Assembly: GCA_029339505.1 (NCBI GenBank) | Contig: JAQISU010000081.1 | Coordinates: forward strand, 20,423,501 to 20,487,500 | DNA length: 64,000 nucleotides | From: Unio delphinus | Lineage: Eukaryota > Mollusca > Bivalvia > Unionida > Unionidae | Direction of reading: 5' to 3' | Shown here: one piece after another, positions 58,501 to 63,445 of the stretch | Layout of the letters: every line of letters starts with the position of its first letter | How positions within the stretch are numbered: position 1 is the stretch's first letter | Made by a program: the position numbers and the translations under genes | The notes under the pieces: generated by a model | The model's input: the letters and a program-made list of their open reading frames with translations, nothing else | What the model was told of the DNA's origin: nothing | Databases searched by the model: none

Positions 58501-58518
58501 ACAAAGATAAGGATCAAG
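5361..58518 (+). CDS. ZZEF1: ZZEF1 orthologue, N-terminal 560 codons in 18 exons (partial)
   Basis: Zinc finger ZZ-type and EF-hand domain protein 1, a large intracellular protein whose vertebrate form has an EF-hand, a DOC/APC10 domain, a CUB-like region and two ZZ zinc fingers. Human ZZEF1 is reported to bind histone H3 tails through its ZZ fingers. Eighteen exons join in phase to 1,680 nt with no stop. Diagnostic matches to my recollection of the vertebrate protein include [64 protein letters not shown] with [13 protein letters not shown], and TKIRIK. The EF-hand is at residues 95-106 and the DOC domain at about 222-352. The 3' part lies beyond the window. The true 5' end is uncertain because the first ATG follows an acceptor. 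Fifty-three kilobases hold only 560 codons. Identity is secure; a few exon borders are less so. Confidence 0.93.
5556..5818 (+). mobile_element. SINE family B, near full length
   Basis: Starts GGGGACCCCAAGTGGTCTAA, has a degraded B box (GGGTTAAAGTCTC), a body with TATGTGAGAAAGCCTGC, TTGCGTGGGTCGGTGGTTCT and GGCCGCCATGTATAGCC, and ends GGCTTTAAACCCTACAACAA with a (CAA)n tail. Related pieces lie at 49.8, 52.7 and 52.9 kb and a 38-base head fragment at 40.35 kb. Confidence 0.86.
6745..6976 (-). pseudogene. P2X7-like C-terminal domain fragment, frameshifted
   Basis: On the minus strand one frame gives [20 protein letters not shown] then [14 protein letters not shown] and hits a stop. Another frame continues [23 protein letters not shown]. 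The order RHxAxRQFxLW...[15 protein letters not shown] is the cysteine-rich cytoplasmic domain of P2X7-type receptors, which also occurs in many stand-alone invertebrate proteins. The frame break, missing N-terminal domains and intronic location on the opposite strand mark it as a dead copy. Recognition is from memory of the domain pattern. Confidence 0.7.
10482..10743. repeat. compound (TA)n microsatellite
   Basis: About 260 bases of alternating TA interrupted by regularly spaced CG, GC and CA steps (TACGTATA, TATGCGTA, TATGCATA, TACATACA). It can form large cruciforms. The apparent Ile-Tyr frames on both strands are not genes. Confidence 0.97.
12974..13817 (-). mobile_element. solo LTR, 844 bp
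   Basis: The plus strand begins TGTTACTTGC and ends TACGTAACA, the TG...CA layout of retroviral-type LTRs with a TGTTAC/GTAACA inverted end. CAAG lies directly outside both ends (12970-12973 and 13818-13821), a 4-bp target duplication. The whole segment is the reverse complement of 32115-32967 along its length. No internal retrotransposon sequence or second LTR is nearby. The orientation is taken from the TATA box of the other copy. Confidence 0.92.
14030..14108 (+). CDS. ZZEF1: ZZEF1 exon B
   Basis: Acceptor TTCATTATCAG, donor GTAAGT. With one carried base it reads [18 protein letters not shown] then LRNLAAKIK and leaves two bases. The leucine-rich helix corresponds in position to the helical stretch before the conserved RWLEER motif of ZZEF1. 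Both borders are clear and the phases agree with exons A and C. Confidence 0.8.
14109..20780. other. ZZEF1 intron B-C
   Basis: A 6.7-kb intron rich in short decayed reading frames, for example an acidic patch at about 14730-14815 reading [20 protein letters not shown]. These suggest degraded transposon coding sequence that I cannot place. A segment at 16.62-16.72 kb is the reverse complement of the repeat at 53.36-53.46 kb. A TTAA-flanked element occupies 19.67-20.40 kb. Confidence 0.55.
19673..20399. mobile_element. TTAA-flanked inverted-repeat element, 727 bp
   Basis: TTAA-CCCTTAAAG at the left and CTTTAAGGG-TTAA at the right form a perfect inverted repeat. Counting the TTAA it is 13 bp. 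The layout matches piggyBac-type elements. The interior has no long frame. There is no second copy or empty site in the window, so the call rests on the ends alone. Confidence 0.7.
20781..20862 (+). CDS. ZZEF1: ZZEF1 exon C
   Basis: Acceptor TTTTGTTTTAG, donor GTTTGT (weaker than average). Reads [19 protein letters not shown] then LDDRESKNE, ending in phase 0. The HRxxxxRWLDxR pattern matches the family's segment just before the EF-hand. Residues 38-65 of the assembled product. Confidence 0.92.
21196..21267 (+). CDS. ZZEF1: ZZEF1 exon D
   Basis: A 72-nt exon with both borders in phase 0, acceptor CCAAATTTCAG and donor GTAATT. Reads [20 protein letters not shown] then EAIR. This is the helix pair leading into the EF-hand (xSVTLEQFRELLEARG in the vertebrate protein, from memory). 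The short 333-base intron before it holds only AT-rich sequence. Confidence 0.93.
21268..22731. other. ZZEF1 intron D-E
   Basis: AT-rich intron sequence. I recognise no repeat, exon or RNA gene in it. Confidence 0.6.
22732..22876 (+). CDS. ZZEF1: ZZEF1 exon E, EF-hand
   Basis: Contains the calcium-loop-like sequence [13 protein letters not shown] (loop residues 95-106: D1, D3, S5, G6, E9), followed by a helix and the family motif LQACSLTPG, which is completed in the next exon. Loop position 12, normally Glu or Asp, is Thr, so tight calcium binding is doubtful. The vertebrate loop also looks degenerate there from memory. Donor GTAAGA. The last bases of this exon plus the donor are the seed of a tandem array in the following intron. 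Confidence 0.96.
22858..23225 (+). repeat. tandem array built from the end of exon E plus its splice donor
   Basis: About eight degenerate copies of a roughly 40-bp unit of the form TGTTCTCTTACTCCAGGTAA followed by GATC and CAGGTCAGGC. The first copy is the real exon end and donor. Later copies keep a CCAGGTAAGAT or CCAGGTTAGAT donor-like core, then decay toward the right. This is seen directly by eye alignment. Boundaries are approximate. Confidence 0.92.
23619..23683 (+). CDS. ZZEF1: ZZEF1 exon F
   Basis: Acceptor TTTTATATTACAG, donor GTAATT. With the carried G it reads [20 protein letters not shown] then LK, matching the family's PGFTDIFSES segment. Starts after one carried base and ends in phase 0. 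Confidence 0.94.
23684..24512. other. ZZEF1 intron F-G
   Basis: AT-rich intron with a short (TG)n run near 23720. I see nothing else in it. Confidence 0.6.
24513..24636 (+). CDS. ZZEF1: ZZEF1 exon G
   Basis: Acceptor GTATTTTTCAG, donor GTATGT. Reads [19 protein letters not shown] followed by [16 protein letters not shown] and NNLKEA. This matches the vertebrate FLHRNR...NNMCTMRSSVLKESL block. Ends with one spare base. Its last 65 bases and the donor are duplicated twice directly downstream. Confidence 0.95.
24572..24942 (+). repeat. tandem triplication of the end of exon G, donor and short flank
   Basis: Three direct copies at 24572-24697, 24698-24823 and 24824-24942. Each contains the last 65 bases of exon G, the GTATGT donor and about 55 bases ending in a GTGCAG or GTGTAG acceptor-like site followed by GTGA. 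Copies 2 and 3 carry TAG in the exon frame (CCTCCAG changed to CCTAGAG), so they are dead pseudo-exons. They are much more similar to each other than to copy 1. Confidence 0.95.
24943..28023. other. ZZEF1 intron G-H beyond the triplication
   Basis: Contains a short coding-like stretch at 24940-25041, a pogo-like MITE at 25315-25535 and another coding-like stretch at 27857-27961. The rest is AT-rich sequence without recognisable features. Confidence 0.6.
25315..25535. mobile_element. pogo/Tigger-like MITE, 221 bp
   Basis: The left end is CAGTTGTCCCTCGCC and the right end is ATGAGGGACGACTG, which pair as terminal inverted repeats. TA dinucleotides flank both ends (25313-25314 and 25536-25537). 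TA target duplication with CAGTnGTCCCTC ends is typical of the Tc1/mariner superfamily, pogo/Tigger branch. There is no coding capacity, so it is a non-autonomous copy. Confidence 0.88.
28024..28132 (+). CDS. ZZEF1: ZZEF1 exon H (acceptor ambiguous)
   Basis: Reads [19 protein letters not shown] then [18 protein letters not shown], entering the DOC domain (ETSSNSAD in vertebrates). Donor GTAACC. Two in-frame acceptors differ by nine bases: AAAG before 28024 and GTCAG before 28033. The second would delete ARS and start with Asp. Neither has a strong pyrimidine tract. A NAGN-type tandem choice between them is plausible. The 3' border is secure. Confidence 0.87.
28133..29091. other. ZZEF1 intron H-I
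   Basis: A 959-base AT-rich intron with no recognisable feature besides the pyrimidine tract of the next exon. Confidence 0.6.
29092..29157 (+). CDS. ZZEF1: ZZEF1 exon I, DOC domain signature
   Basis: Acceptor TTTTTTTCTTCAG, donor GTATGT. Reads [20 protein letters not shown] then IR. The YWQSDGSxxxHWIRL pattern is the classic DOC/APC10 ligand-binding jelly-roll signature shared by ZZEF1, HERC2, MYCBP2 and ANAPC10. The 66-nt exon keeps phase 2 on both sides. Confidence 0.97.
29346..30217 (-). mobile_element. SINE family A, split by a MITE
   Basis: Reverse-oriented copy of the same tRNA-related repeat found at 2.25 kb, 31.6 kb and, forward, 41.7 kb. Shared landmarks are ATGTCTGCAGTG, GGGGCATCATG, CTAACCTTTTAA then TGCTGAGTG, GAGGCAGCTGTTAGTACCAT and TTTGACTCAGCTGG. 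The copy is interrupted at TTAA by the element at 29477-30081. The two SINE parts are 29346-29476 and 30082-30217. Confidence 0.88.
29477..30081. mobile_element. piggyBac-like MITE, 605 bp, inserted in SINE A
   Basis: Ends CATATTAACCCCT and AGGGGTTAATGTG form a 13-bp inverted repeat with one mismatch. TTAA lies directly outside both ends (29473-29476 and 30082-30085). The uninterrupted SINE at 2.4 kb reads CCTCTTAATGCTGAG, which supports a single TTAA before insertion. TTAA duplication is the hallmark of the piggyBac superfamily. No transposase frame is present. Because TTAACCCC itself contains TTAA, the termini could alternatively be placed 8 bases further in. Confidence 0.88.
31573..31838 (-). 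mobile_element. SINE family A, head truncated
   Basis: Same repeat body as the copy at 2.25 kb (GATGTCAGCAGTGTGGCAG, AGGCAGCTGCTAGTACCAT, GTGACTTAGCTGGGTTTCAA). It stops at CATCCACAC before the A box, where a TIR element begins a few bases later, so that insertion or a deletion removed the head. Confidence 0.82.
31845..33736. mobile_element. DNA element with ATAGTTGCCAAC ends, host of the solo LTR
   Basis: The left end CATAGTTGCCAACCCTC and the right end GGAGTGTTGGCAGCTTG are inverted relatives. Without the LTR the element is about 1.0 kb. Its left half matches the 4.53-4.90 kb fragment. The ends resemble those of the element at 50.52-51.62 kb, so both may belong to one superfamily. No transposase was recognised. 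Confidence 0.72.
32115..32967 (+). mobile_element. solo LTR, 853 bp, nested in a TIR element
   Basis: Starts TGTTACGTATATTTG and ends CCTAAGCATGTAACA, flanked by ATAT on both sides (32111-32114, 32968-32971). It is homologous end to end with the reverse copy at 12974-13817. A TATA-like GGTATATAAATTATG at about 32500 and AATAAA-type signals at about 32885 fit U3 and R/U5 in plus orientation. The 4-bp duplication suggests a Gypsy-type family, by inference. Confidence 0.92.
33873..34071 (+). repeat. three-copy 64-bp tandem repeat
   Basis: Repeats of TACTGCATGATACAGTGACA then GACTGGGGCTGTTCTGTTTT and CTCATGATTTTAAAGAAC, period 64, ending about 120 bases before the acceptor of exon J. The copies differ by only a few substitutions. 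Confidence 0.93.
34196..34342 (+). CDS. ZZEF1: ZZEF1 exon J, DOC domain
   Basis: Acceptor TTGTACTTTCAG, donor GTAAGG. Joined to exon I it gives [20 protein letters not shown] then [17 protein letters not shown], the core DOC strands, including the SYMPxxVxV element, and ends EVRIPG. The continuity HWIR-LNM matches the vertebrate HWIRLKM, which shows that the 5-kb intron between I and J is normally removed whole. Confidence 0.97.
34343..35692. other. ZZEF1 intron J-K
   Basis: AT-rich intron. I recognise no repeat, exon or RNA gene. Confidence 0.6.
35693..35745 (+). CDS. ZZEF1: ZZEF1 exon K, DOC domain
   Basis: A 53-nt exon, acceptor CAATCCTTTCAG, donor GTAAGT. Reads [17 protein letters not shown], corresponding to the NVTGYVTLLEN strand of the DOC domain. 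Takes two carried bases and leaves one, in agreement with both neighbours. Confidence 0.95.
35746..38071. other. ZZEF1 intron K-L
   Basis: A 2.3-kb AT-rich intron. Short open frames at about 35.9-36.1 and 36.5-36.7 kb have no recognisable similarity and no supporting splice logic. I see nothing else. Confidence 0.55.
38072..38150 (+). CDS. ZZEF1: ZZEF1 exon L, end of DOC domain
   Basis: Acceptor GCATTTTTCAG, donor GTAAGC. Reads [20 protein letters not shown] then LKAVGYR. The [11 protein letters not shown] motif is the terminal strand and arginine of the DOC fold and is almost identical to the vertebrate protein as I recall it. Confidence 0.97.
38151..38738. other. ZZEF1 intron L-M
   Basis: A 588-base AT-rich intron with no recognisable feature. 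Confidence 0.6.
38739..38870 (+). CDS. ZZEF1: ZZEF1 exon M
   Basis: Acceptor TTTACTTCCAG, donor GTAAGA. Reads [20 protein letters not shown] then [15 protein letters not shown] and RTSILTHSK, matching the family's SGVSVSDASAIWYWSLLTSL block of helices after the DOC domain. A 62-bp satellite array starts within about 10 bases of its donor. Confidence 0.95.
38879..40310 (+). repeat. 62-bp satellite array, about 23 units, with 310-bp higher-order repeat
   Basis: The unit reads AATGTATTTTTAGAGACCTT then AGGATTTATTCCATCGGTAT and ATGAATAGTGATGCATTATG TA. Variants differ at three linked spots: ATTTTT, TTTTTT or ATGTTT before AGAGACC; TTCC or CCCC type; and CGGT or CGTT. Units 5-9 and 10-14 repeat the same five-variant order, giving a 310-bp higher-order unit. 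The edge units are more diverged and truncated. The array starts just after the donor of exon M. Confidence 0.96.
41322..41377 (+). repeat. 19-bp tandem repeat, three copies
   Basis: AGTCATCATCATACACCAT repeated three times, the last incomplete. Confidence 0.9.
41726..42034 (+). mobile_element. SINE family A, forward copy
   Basis: Begins GCTCCGGTTGTCTAGTGGTT with A-box-like TGGTTAGAGTG and B-box-like GGTTCAATCGC, then GACTTACAAAAAGGTACTAA, GCTCAGCATTAAGAG and TAGACATCACTATAAACTGC. It ends near a run of AAAATACAAATCACAC. This is the clearest full-length member and defines the orientation. It is nested inside the inverted-end element of 40.4-43.4 kb. Confidence 0.86.
43051..43377. repeat. inverted repeat arms at the right end of the 40.4-43.4 kb element
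   Basis: GTTTCTTGAAAAATACTT (43071) and AAGTATTTTTCAAGAAAC (43332) are a perfect 18-bp inverted pair. The pairing continues outward as GAAACCAATTTTT against AAAAATTGGTTTC. The block could be an independent MITE of about 327 bp inserted at, or forming, the end of the larger element. Confidence 0.75.
43744..43860 (+). CDS. ZZEF1: ZZEF1 exon N
   Basis: Acceptor TTTATTTACAG, donor GTAAGT. Reads [19 protein letters not shown] then [18 protein letters not shown] and AV, corresponding to QKALQHMPPLSLSPGS in the vertebrate protein. Phase 2 on both sides. Confidence 0.95.
44063..44122 (+). repeat. 20-bp tandem repeat, three copies
   Basis: CCATTTCTATGGGATCATTG, then two copies with CCATTTCCATGG. Exact period 20. 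Confidence 0.95.
44290..46490 (-). pseudogene. 5'-truncated, inactivated non-LTR retrotransposon (CR1/L2 group)
   Basis: On the minus strand, in order: a lysine-rich linker ([20 protein letters not shown]) at 46.45-45.97 kb; a segment with [19 protein letters not shown] at 45.98-45.75; [18 protein letters not shown], the motif A region, at 45.69-45.45; [11 protein letters not shown], motif B, near 45.37; YADDTQIY, the catalytic motif C, at about 45.29; and [10 protein letters not shown] with SATYLSSL in the C-terminal part near 44.7. Stops and frameshifts separate these blocks, and the endonuclease domain is absent. The 3' end carries GCTGTAAAGCGCTTAGAGCT as in CR1/L2-type tails. Confidence 0.92.
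47267..47370 (+). CDS. ZZEF1: ZZEF1 exon O
   Basis: Acceptor CTCTTTTATTTCAG, donor GTAACA. Reads [19 protein letters not shown] then [16 protein letters not shown]. The LLAFxLARGxV core is shared with vertebrate ZZEF1. Ends with one spare base. Confidence 0.95.
47371..48128. other. ZZEF1 intron O-P
   Basis: AT-rich intron. I see nothing specific. Confidence 0.6.
48129..48209 (+). CDS. ZZEF1: ZZEF1 exon P
   Basis: Acceptor TTTTTGTCACAG, donor GTAATC. Reads [19 protein letters not shown] then RDACWEKS. Conservation is weaker here, but length and phase (one base in, one base out) fit exactly between exons O and Q. Confidence 0.88.
48300..48862 (+). repeat. degenerate pyrimidine-rich minisatellite
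   Basis: About 25 imperfect units of the form TTTTCTAACTTTGAATGCTT with drifting length (about 18-26 bases), becoming TTTTCTAACATTGTGAATGC to the right. The strand is strongly T-rich. It lies just after the donor of exon P. Confidence 0.9.
49774..49930 (+). mobile_element. SINE family B, 3' part
   Basis: GGGACGTATGTGAGAAACGT, TTGGTGGTTCTTACTAGGGT, GGCCATCATGTATAGC and ATTGAACCCACAGCAAAAAC follow the order of the 5.56-kb copy. The tRNA-like head is absent. Confidence 0.78.
50341..50445 (+). CDS. ZZEF1: ZZEF1 exon Q
   Basis: Acceptor ATATGTCTAG (short pyrimidine tract), donor GTGAGT. Reads [20 protein letters not shown] then [15 protein letters not shown]. It matches the vertebrate GKPLQLTLQACD...GPENLLVEPWT segment that precedes the CUB-like domain. 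Confidence 0.93.
50519..51615. mobile_element. DNA element, 1,097 bp, with 13-bp perfect TIRs
   Basis: CATAGCTGCCAAC at the left and GTTGGCAGCTATG at the right are exact inverted repeats. AAGTAA lies directly outside both ends (50513-50518 and 51616-51621), a 6-bp target duplication. Near both ends it has CCGTATTT or CAGTATTT-type repeats. One short frame ends in [20 protein letters not shown], which I do not recognise. There is no transposase. The superfamily is uncertain. Confidence 0.85.
52732..52887 (+). mobile_element. SINE family B, internally deleted
   Basis: Has the head (AAGGTACTAACCTTACAGAT, GGGCTTGAGTCTCGGCTAAC) and the tail (AAGTATAGCCTATTCTATGG, GGCATTAAACCTGTAAAACA) but lacks the middle GGTTCTTCC portion. 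Confidence 0.78.
52940..53152 (+). mobile_element. SINE family B
   Basis: AAGGCACTCACCATTACAGA, TAGTATGTGAGAAAGCT, TGGTAGTTCTTCTTCGGGTT, CTGGCTGCCATGAATAG and GACATTAAATTCACAAAACG match the family in order. Together with the copy 50 bases upstream it forms a SINE pair. Confidence 0.8.
53254..53685 (+). repeat. 216-bp direct duplication containing a GGGCTGTTCCAG end
   Basis: Copy 1 is 53254-53469 and copy 2 starts at 53470: CAGTATGTTAATATTTTATA, TTATTTCTCTTTGAATTTCT, TTTAGGGCTGTTCCAGTAAA, CTTGTCAAxTCTGTGCGCAG and GGGTGTGGTATCCCGTGCAT. The copies are nearly identical. Copy 2 is broken near its end by the MITE at 53666. Confidence 0.94.
53666..54596. mobile_element. Tc1/mariner-type MITE, 931 bp
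   Basis: The left CTGTAGTATCA and right TGATACTACAG ends are perfect 11-bp inverted repeats. The inversion continues imperfectly for about 50 bp (CAATTTTCGTGGTTT against AACCACGAAAATTG). TA flanks both sides. The neighbouring duplicate of the flank lacks the element and has a single TA, which proves the boundaries. Confidence 0.95.
56897..57302 (+). repeat. 53-bp minisatellite, about 7.6 copies
   Basis: Unit ACCACTCTGCCATGGAAGCC then CCTCAGATCTGTATCACAAG and ACAAGCATCTTGT. Two copies have TATTATA in place of TCTTGTA, one has CGGCC. Each unit contains an NcoI- and a BglII-like hexamer. The period is not a multiple of three, so all three frames stay open through the array. These frames are not genes. 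Confidence 0.97.
58380..58432 (+). promoter_or_regulatory. pyrimidine tract and acceptor of exon R, part of a repeated motif
   Basis: AGTATGTTACAGAGTGTTAC then ACATTTTATTATTTCTTTCA and CTCTGTATTCAACAG. A related unit (ATATGTTAAAAAGTATTACG, then TATTTTACTACTCTTTCACT) precedes it at 58.32-58.37 kb. Another occurs twice in the duplication at 53.25-53.53 kb, where it also ends in TTCTTTTAG. The functional 3' splice site thus sits in a small family of duplicated pyrimidine tracts. Confidence 0.7.
58433..58518 (+). CDS. ZZEF1: ZZEF1 exon R (last in window)
   Basis: Acceptor TATTCAACAG after a long T/C tract, donor GTAAAT. Takes the single base from exon Q and reads [19 protein letters not shown] then [10 protein letters not shown], phase 0 at its end. 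This matches ETGKTRAST...FQVTQIRIMV at the start of the CUB-like region. No following exon could be recognised up to base 64000. Confidence 0.95.
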
Positions 58519-59924
58519 GTAAATTTTTAATTTTATATACTGCCTGTTCATATCTTTTTTTTGTGCTAAAAATATGCAACTTTTGATAAACATGGTTTGT
58601 TTATTTTTTAAAATCTAGATCTCCCCAATACTACATTTGCTTCTCATTTGCCTTTTTCTTCCAGCATTCCAGTTTTTACTTTTAAAATGTTTTGTGTACC
58701 AAAATTTATTAATCAAGGTTCATATGGTCTTTGAAGGTCTTTGAGAGTTTGGAAAATTTGAGGTAGCATTTTTAAGGCCTTGAAAGTTTGGGAAACAGAG
58801 CAGAATGCCATGTGCTCTTTAAAAAACTGTAAAAATTGAAACAAATCCAAAAATTTCAATTTTTATCCATAATCAAAAATATAATTGTCCACAGTTGTTA
58901 GATTTGGATGTATAGTCTGTAGTCTGAATATACCAACCCATTTGTTTGTAAAAAAAAAAACCAAAAAAACCTCACCGATTTCAATAATGGAAACCTTTAA
59001 TGGGATCAAAAGTGCAAGGAACTTAGTCAATTCATTCATTGAGTTATAATTTATAATCCAACTGAGTAGAGTGGTTCTAACACTGTCATCATCTGTGCTT
59101 TTCATGCTTAACAGAAGTTTTCAATATAATAGATGGACATGCTTGAGATCTATTTCTAGTTTCTGGACAAGTCCATTTTCACCAAAGGGTTGTGTGCACA
59201 ACTACAAATGTACATTCATATGTTGTCTGCTTCTGATATTTACAATGTTGAATCAAGCAAAGGAAAAGAATGACAACAAATTGCCTTTTACATGGATTTA
59301 ACAAGCAGTTTAATTTCTATGTTCGTGTTTGCAAAGGGATATAATTCCAAATTCTTAATGTTATTATAATGTACGGAATTATCCAGCAGTTACCGAAGTG
59401 AATGAACTATCATTATGTTTTCTGATGGAAATAGAGTAGCCCATAGTGTACACAATATGGCACCATGCCAGTATGAAAAAGTTCGTTAAGCATGAAATGT
59501 GGAAGGAGTGTTGTTTTTTTGTGCCATTCTGGTCACAGTAAGGTTATAAATTATAATTCAACAATTCAATTGACTTAGTTCTGTGCACTTTTTATCACAT
59601 TAAACATTTTCATTATTGAAATCAGTGGGAGGTGGGTTTACAAACAAGCAGAAATGTATAGTCAGACTATAGTTGAATTTTCCTGGTTTCTTTCTTTTGA
59701 TGACCCTTTCAGTTTCATTGCCGCTACAATAACAAATGAACATTTGTTTGGCCATCCAAAGTTGACCTTGGCATTGACTTCAATAACACATACACTCTTC
59801 ATAAAAGCAAGCAAGCTACATCCTTGTTCAAAGCAAGTCAGCACCATTGCTATTTTCAGAACGTTTTTTTGTTTTCTAATTTCATGGTGTTGGTTTTCAT
59901 TAACATATCATTATATATGTTTTT

Positions 59925-59973
59925 AGGTGTAAAGCACTTCTGAGCTTGTAAAGATTAGGTGCTATACAAAGTC

Positions 59974-60038
<65 letters not shown>
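59925..60038 (+). mobile_element. 3' end of a CR1/L2-type LINE with (ATT)n tail
   Basis: TTAGGTGTAAAGCACTTCTG, GGTGCTATACAAAGTCCTCA then about 20 ATT units (59977-60038). The GTAAAGCRCTTTGAG...GCTATACAAA pattern followed by an ATT microsatellite is the usual 3' terminus of CR1/L2-like LINEs. Only the tail is present. Confidence 0.82.
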
Positions 60039-60629
60039 CATCACAAGATGACAGCAGTGGTTTCTCTTTCCAAAATGATTGAGGAAAGAAAACAGCAACT
60101 ATAATAATGCATTTAAAGCTGTGCTGATGTCTGTTAAGAGAAAAATTTATTTTTTATTAAATCTGATCCATACGTTACATATTTCTGAAATAACAATGAA
60201 TGTTAATCTATCTTCCAGATCATTATAAGGCAAGTTTTAAAGGAAATTAATTACAGTTTGAATTTCATCATTCAACAGTATTGTGTATTTTGCATTCATT
60301 GTTTTCTCATATAACTGTATGCAAAATGTTATTGAAAATAGGTCATGGAAATCAATATTTGTGGTCTTTGAAAGTTTGGGAAAAGTCTTTGAATTTATAA
60401 TTCAGAGTTCAGTATGAACCCTGTCGAATGTATTATAAAAAATTTGTTTATGTCTTTTATGTTGACTTTTGAAGCAGCTAATGAACGTAAAATTAGTCAT
60501 TAAAATACAACTTCATTTCTATTTAACACGTCATGTATTTTATTATAATATTATATTAAGCTTTGTTCACATTTTGCAGCTGAAATAGTACCAGCTTTAG
60601 GTGATCCCTGTATTTTGTTCCTTACTCTT

Positions 60630-63445
60630 TAAATACATTACCCAATCATAATAATTCCTAGATAAATCATGTCAAGTAAGACTTTGCAGAATGAAAAGTT
60701 TTTGGAGGTTCTAGCTGGAAGAGTCTTCACTTCAAAAGGGAATCATACTGCATCTATATTTCATCACTAACTTAATAGTATTTATATGCTTGCTCAGGTA
60801 TCAGGCGACTTCACAATAATTATCATTATAGTTATAATATTTATTGGCATGCAAGTCTCAAGTGGCTATAGAAAACTCTTAAACATAGGTATAATTCTGT
60901 TTTAACTGGGTACATACAGGTAAGTTTTCTATATCAATGCAATTTTAGTGTCTGTGCACCAAGCTTCACTTAATTTACCTTTACATGCCATCATTGAGTA
61001 TTCCTACAGGTAATGTTGTAAACCGATACTATCTATGGATGCTTCGTTGCTTTCATTAGGCCATCTGCTAGTACTAATTTCCAAGTAAAACAATATAAGA
61101 CATTGTATTAAAAATGATGGGTGCAGGCCTACACATGTAGCTGCTCTATTTGTATTACAAATTAGAACTTACCAGATGTAAACTTTGCAAATGCTGTAAG
61201 ATTGCAGTTGACAATCACCCCCACTTGTATAGTGTGTTTTGACTGAAGCTATCAACATGTGACTTTTGTTCAGTATGGACTGAGTATCAGTGGAATACTA
61301 TGCTTGGGGCAATGATTGGAAAGCACAGAATGCACAACAATGGACAAAAGACATCATAAGTATACTTGCTGATGTATCCACAGTGTGGGATTTTCTTGTG
61401 GATAAGGGAGATAAATCAACAAACAAATGGCACATAGCAAAATATAATGAAAGTCTTCCAGCAGCCTGCTCACTGCCACAGGACTCATCTTTATTGGCAA
61501 TACTGATAGGCCTTGCCACTTCAGGGTTCAACTCTGTCTATTGCTGAGCAGTGTGAGAAAGAAGAAGGCATTTAGCCAAAATTACATTCTCACATATCAG
61601 ATACATGGACCAGATGCATGGATCAGACATCCCATATCCCATTCCATTATCATGCACTAGACTTTCTTCTCCCCACAAAGATGGCTGACTTTTGTTAGGA
61701 CTGGACCAGGCCATATACAAGGGATCACAATGGGTCACGACCACAAAAGATACTTTATGTCACTAAAGACCACCTGTGCAGTATGTTGAACCCAATCCAT
61801 ACCAGCAATTACAGGCTAAGTGCCTCAGAGTCCAACAGATGTCACTTTCCAGTTTTCTCATATTTTTGCCAGTTAGTGAGATCGTTTAATTAGTGACTGC
61901 TTATACATCACAGTATCAAATTCAGGGCACTCAACATGTTTTGTGAGCAACACTCCAGTACTCGTAGCCACCTTATTCTGTGGTAACACAAGAGATGTCA
62001 GACTCAACCACCTACAATCAAAGACAATGTTCATTGGTCTCAGGTTCCTTTGTCATTACTAGAGTGTATGATGTGAGAAGACTCAGCCTTCCGTTATTTG
62101 ATTCTAAGAAGTTTTCTGGCTTGTACCATTTGAGTTGTGTCTTCTACCACTTACTCAACTACCTGGATCAGAGGTTTGTCATTAGTTGATAAAATTGACT
62201 AAAAGGGAAGAATCCACCTTCATATTACTTATACAGTCTGGCAGAGTTTCAGACATTTTGAACTGTCTAAACCATCAGTTACAAGAACCAAGTGCCAACC
62301 ATTTTTCTCACAAAAGCACCAGCCATTGAATTTTCATTGGCAGTTCTACAAGTGAGATACCCCAGTATTTAAATTAGACACCACAGCAGTTAACAATGAT
62401 ATCTCAACCTGTATGTATGGGTCCGATGTCTTTCAATGAAAGTCAGTAGTTGGTGTGCAATTTCCTACCAAGTTACACCCATCGAAATATACAATTCTTG
62501 TGAACAAAAGTGAATAAGAGACAGAGAGGGAGTGATAATTTGTGCTAACATTTCTCTCGACAACAGCCTCCATTTTTCAAATAAAGACAGTAACTTTACT
62601 CTGCCTTTACCACAGATATTGATAGGAGGAAGAATCCAAATCCACCAAATGGGACAAGATTTGCCACAATGATCAATGGGTTTCTGAAGGACATGGGACA
62701 TGGGAGCACTCTTGGATCAAGGACCTCATAAATTTTGCAGCACAAAGTCCCCAGAAAACCAAGATTTTACCTGCTCATACAACCAGTTGTTTCATCTGAA
62801 TCCAGAGCTACTGAATCTGCATGTCTGGATCATATTTAAGCCTCAGATACAAATAGTTCTTATATCCAGTTGTGTAGAGATTTGATCAAACAAGAAGGTC
62901 CTTCACTCTGAAATCATATGTAGGCCAGTGTCAAATTTTCACACAGTGGTGTACACAAGAACACATTATATCTCTACAGTCATCCATACCTCAGAATGCT
63001 AGCTTCCTCCTCTCGCTCTTCGATAAGAATATGTTAGCACTGAGTATGATAAAGGTTACTGCTCTATGATTGCTGACACCTTTCTTACCAATTCTCCTAA
63101 GGTGTTAAGCTTATGTAATGTTTAAATAAAAGACCAATTTTTTCTTGTAAAATACGAATCTTTGATAATACTTACCCAGCGATTGTACACATTAACCCTC
63201 TCAGCCTCCCTGTATAGCTACATCCATATAGTGTGCCTTATGCTCCAGTAGTAACTGAGATATTCAGGGGATTTGCTGCCAAAGGGATATTACTCTGACC
63301 TACCACCACCTAGGTGGGCAGATTACTCTTTTTTTTTTTTTAATTTTTTAAGTGTTATCTGGGAGGGTTGGATTTGTGAGGTAGTAATGTTCTACAGTAT
63401 TATGATTTGGTAAGTATTTTGGAAAGAAACATATGCTACTAGAAA
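60630..63445. mobile_element. large element with inverted ends, copy 2
   Basis: Shares ATACATTACCCAATCAT with 40.45 kb at its left. Its right part (AATACTTACCCAGCGATTG, CTCAGCCTCCCTGTATAGCT, AGTAACTGAGATATTC, CTGACCTACC, TCTGGGAGGGTTGGATTTG then TAAGTATTTTGGAAAGAAAC) follows the same order as 43.08-43.35 kb. The interior has broken frames such as WTKDIISILADVSTVWDFL at 61.35 kb. No domain is recognised. The borders are approximate. Confidence 0.6.

Noticed and set aside
61290..61547. 85-codon frame as the next ZZEF1 exon
   Set aside because: It does not match the CUB-like region expected after TKIRIK, and it lies within the second copy of a repeated element.
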